DNA of 64,000 nt. It comes from Planctomycetaceae bacterium. Its GTDB lineage: Bacteria; Planctomycetota; Planctomycetia; Pirellulales; Pirellulaceae. The stretch covers positions 1-64,000 of the forward strand of contig SYJV01000148.1 in NCBI GenBank assembly GCA_005798335.1. Reading direction: 5' to 3'. Of this stretch, positions 62,149-64,000 are shown piece by piece. Position 1 is the stretch's first letter. Each line of letters begins with the position of its first letter. A model generated the notes under the pieces. The model did no database searches and was not told the origin of the DNA. It saw only the letters and a program-made list of their open reading frames with translations. Position numbers and translations under genes: made by a program.

Positions 62149-63726
62149 TTAGTCGAGGAATCCTACCAGATCTTGGCTGCGGCTGGGTTGCTGCAACTTG
62201 CGCACAGCTTTCGCCTCGATCTGACGGATGCGTTCGCGCGTAACTTTGAAAATGTGGCCAACTTCTTCCAACGTATAGCTGTAACCGTCCCCCAAGCCAT
62301 AACGCAGTTTGATAATTTCGCGTTCGCGATAACTGAGTGTTTTCAGCACATGGTTAATGCGATCGCGCAACATCTCTTGACCAGCTCCGATGGCGGGGCT
62401 CTCTGCGGTACCATCGGGCAGCAAGTCACCGAACTGGCTATCTTCGCTATTGCCGACCGGACGATCCAAGCTGATCGGATAGCGACTCATGGCCAAAACG
62501 CGACGAGCCTCTTCAATGGTAGTTTCAGCTCGTCGAGCGGTCTCTTCCAAAGTTGGCTCGCGTCCAAGCTCCTGTAGCAATTGGCGCGATACGTTGCGCA
62601 CCCGTGACATGGTTTCCACCATATGTACTGGAATGCGAATGGTACGGCTCTGATCGGCCACAGCCCGCGTGATCGCTTGCCGAATCCACCAGGTCGCATA
62701 AGTGCAGAATTTGAAACCGCGACGATATTCGAATTTATCGACCGCGCGCATCAATCCCGCATTACCTTCCTGAATCAGATCCAAGAAACTCAAACCGCGA
62801 TTGCGATACTTCTTAGCGATCGAAACGACCAACCGCAGATTGCCTTCGGAAAGCTGCTTCTTGGCTTTTTGATATTCGGTGAATACCTTTTGAACCATGC
62901 GCACGCGATTGCGGAGGCTGGAGGGAGTTTCTTGAGTGGCGATCAGAATCTGACGAAACTCTTGGAGCAATTCCGAGCGTTGCGCCGCTGAAACGCGATC
63001 GCCTTCCAGTCGATCGATTTCTCGCCGCAGTTCGTCCACGCGTCGACTCAGTTTTGATAAGTCGTCGATCCGCGGTTCCAACCGCTGCGTCCGCAAGCCA
63101 AGTTCTTCGACCAAACGCACCGCCTTGCGTCGACGGCGCGCCAGCGAACGCCAGGCATCGTGGCGTCGTTCCATCGGCAATTCCGAACTCAATGCGATCC
63201 GATAATCACGGCGGTTGCGCTTGAGTAAGACATCCAGCGTACGCAAATTGTGCGGCAGCCGGCCGAGGATTTGATCCTTTTCCAAATGGTCGGTGACAGA
63301 AACCTGTACGGTGCGATCGAACGGCAATTCACTGGTCTGAACGCGTCGTAAAATCTTGTAGGCGAATTGCATTACGTAATCGCACTCAAGCAACTTCGTG
63401 CGGAATCTGCGACGGGTAACTTCGATTGCTTTGGCGAGTCGAATCTCTTCGGCGCGAGTCAACAGCGGAATTTCACCCATTTGCGTCAAATACATGCGCA
63501 CAGGATCATCCGACCAAGTTTCCACCTCCTCTTCGACAGCCGCCAGTAACTCTTCATCGCTTTCAAGCTGAACTTCACCTTCGGGTGCCAATCCGTCATC
63601 GTCCGTCATGGGGAGCGAATCCGCCCCATCTTCTTCGTCCAATGATAGCTTTTGGTAACTCTCCAGTTCGTCTTCCGCGCCACGTGGGGTATCATCATCA
63701 AATTCATCCAGCAGTACGTCGAACAA
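62149..63726 (-). CDS. rpoD: RNA polymerase primary sigma factor (sigma-70)
   Basis: 525 aa, TTG start with AGGAG a few bases upstream. An acidic N-terminal region (1.1-like, residues 1-75) precedes region 1.2 ([20 protein letters not shown]). Region 2 is canonical: [40 protein letters not shown], and [20 protein letters not shown] for -10 recognition. Region 3 has [15 protein letters not shown]. Region 4 ends in [20 protein letters not shown], the -35-binding HTH. Directs core RNA polymerase to housekeeping promoters. Unusually long insertion (~residues 165-260), as in many planctomycetes. Confidence 0.96.
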   Translation of the reverse strand: MFDVLLDEFDDDTPRGAEDELESYQKLSLDEEDGADSLPMTDDDGLAPEGEVQLESDEELLAAVEEEVETWSDDPVRMYLTQMGEIPLLTRAEEIRLAKAIEVTRRRFRTKLLECDYVMQFAYKILRRVQTSELPFDRTVQVSVTDHLEKDQILGRLPHNLRTLDVLLKRNRRDYRIALSSELPMERRHDAWRSLARRRRKAVRLVEELGLRTQRLEPRIDDLSKLSRRVDELRREIDRLEGDRVSAAQRSELLQEFRQILIATQETPSSLRNRVRMVQKVFTEYQKAKKQLSEGNLRLVVSIAKKYRNRGLSFLDLIQEGNAGLMRAVDKFEYRRGFKFCTYATWWIRQAITRAVADQSRTIRIPVHMVETMSRVRNVSRQLLQELGREPTLEETARRAETTIEEARRVLAMSRYPISLDRPVGNSEDSQFGDLLPDGTAESPAIGAGQEMLRDRINHVLKTLSYREREIIKLRYGLGDGYSYTLEEVGHIFKVTRERIRQIEAKAVRKLQQPSRSQDLVGFLD

Positions 63727-64000
63727 GGCCTTACTCCTATTCTGCCAAAGTGACTTGGGCTGTGTCAGCGGGCAATTGCTTCAAGGTGGTTGCTTGAATG
63801 ATTAACACAGAATTCTACCACTCACTATGAACCAAACTGCGTATCAACATTCAAATAGTAAAAGGTTGCGTCTGGGCAAAAAATTCCAACGGACAAGTCC
63901 TTCCATCAAACTCTCATCATCTTAGTCGCGGTGGGTTCAGCGAACTTTGCGAAAACTCGCGTGAAGGGATGGAGGAAGTTGACTTGCATTGTCGCCCAAT
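63727..64000. other. rpoD upstream region
   Basis: Likely holds the rpoD promoter. The upstream gene, often dnaG in bacteria, is not in the window. No feature recognised. Confidence 0.35.

Noticed and set aside
1-64000. CRISPR arrays, rRNA genes, plasmid or phage replication origins
   Set aside because: No regularly spaced repeats, rRNA sequences or origin-like iterons were seen on reading; only the tRNA-Val was found.

Overview
The window looks like a chromosomal segment of a planctomycete (Pirellulales-type). It carries two DUF1501/PSCyt1-DUF1549-DUF1553 gene pairs, a giant secreted protein with the LEPRMLLTA N-terminal motif and a C-terminal dockerin, a PEP-CTERM protein, many Tat or Sec signal peptides, a Gfo/Idh/MocA oxidoreductase and a sugar-phosphate isomerase family protein. 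No species can be named from sequence alone.

Layout. 0.3-4 kb: folK, panC and an acyl-CoA synthetase on the + strand. 4-8 kb: a small secreted protein, a truncated methyltransferase fragment abutting a group II intron maturase fragment, and an S9 peptidase. 8-18.8 kb: a 1902-aa coiled-coil protein with a secretin-like C-terminal motif, two secreted partners, an oxidoreductase, an AcpH-like protein and an isomerase. 18.8-19.8 kb: a REP/RAYT element with an internally deleted derivative. 19.8-27.4 kb: WD40-like protein, DUF1501 and PSCyt1 proteins, and a secreted protein. 27.6 kb: tRNA-Val(GAC) with a decayed tyrosine integrase beside it, probably the edge of an accessory island.

28-46 kb is the most unusual part. 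Two convergent genes (28.6-31.2 kb + and 31.9-34.4 kb -) each encode a STAND/NACHT-like P-loop NTPase fused to a C-terminal FGE-sulfatase/C-type-lectin-like domain. Their last ~120 nt (VR1, VR2) are near copies of a non-coding template repeat (TR) lying between them. By eye, all 18 (VR1) and 19 (VR2) differences fall on TR adenines, and the TR would encode Asn at the variable positions. This is the signature of a diversity-generating retroelement (DGR). Only the last ~80 codons of the DGR reverse transcriptase remain in frame just after the TR, so the local RT is truncated. Upstream of the second receptor, on the same strand, is a run of genes: an E1/ThiF-like enzyme, a sigma-like protein, two unknown cytoplasmic proteins, an ExbB/TolQ-like and an ExbD/TolR-like pair, a TonB-position membrane protein, coiled-coil exported proteins and small lipoproteins. 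I infer, without proof, that these form a membrane-linked sensing or conflict system with diversified receptors.

46.4-47.5 kb: an intact IS630-family element with 30-bp inverted repeats (including the TA). 47.5-53.8 kb: a second DUF1501/PSCyt1 pair and an FAD-dependent oxidoreductase. 53.8-60.5 kb: a PEP-CTERM protein and a giant M36-type metallopeptidase. 60.7-63.7 kb: a TPR-glycosyltransferase-like protein and the primary sigma factor rpoD, with a clear terminator behind rpoD.
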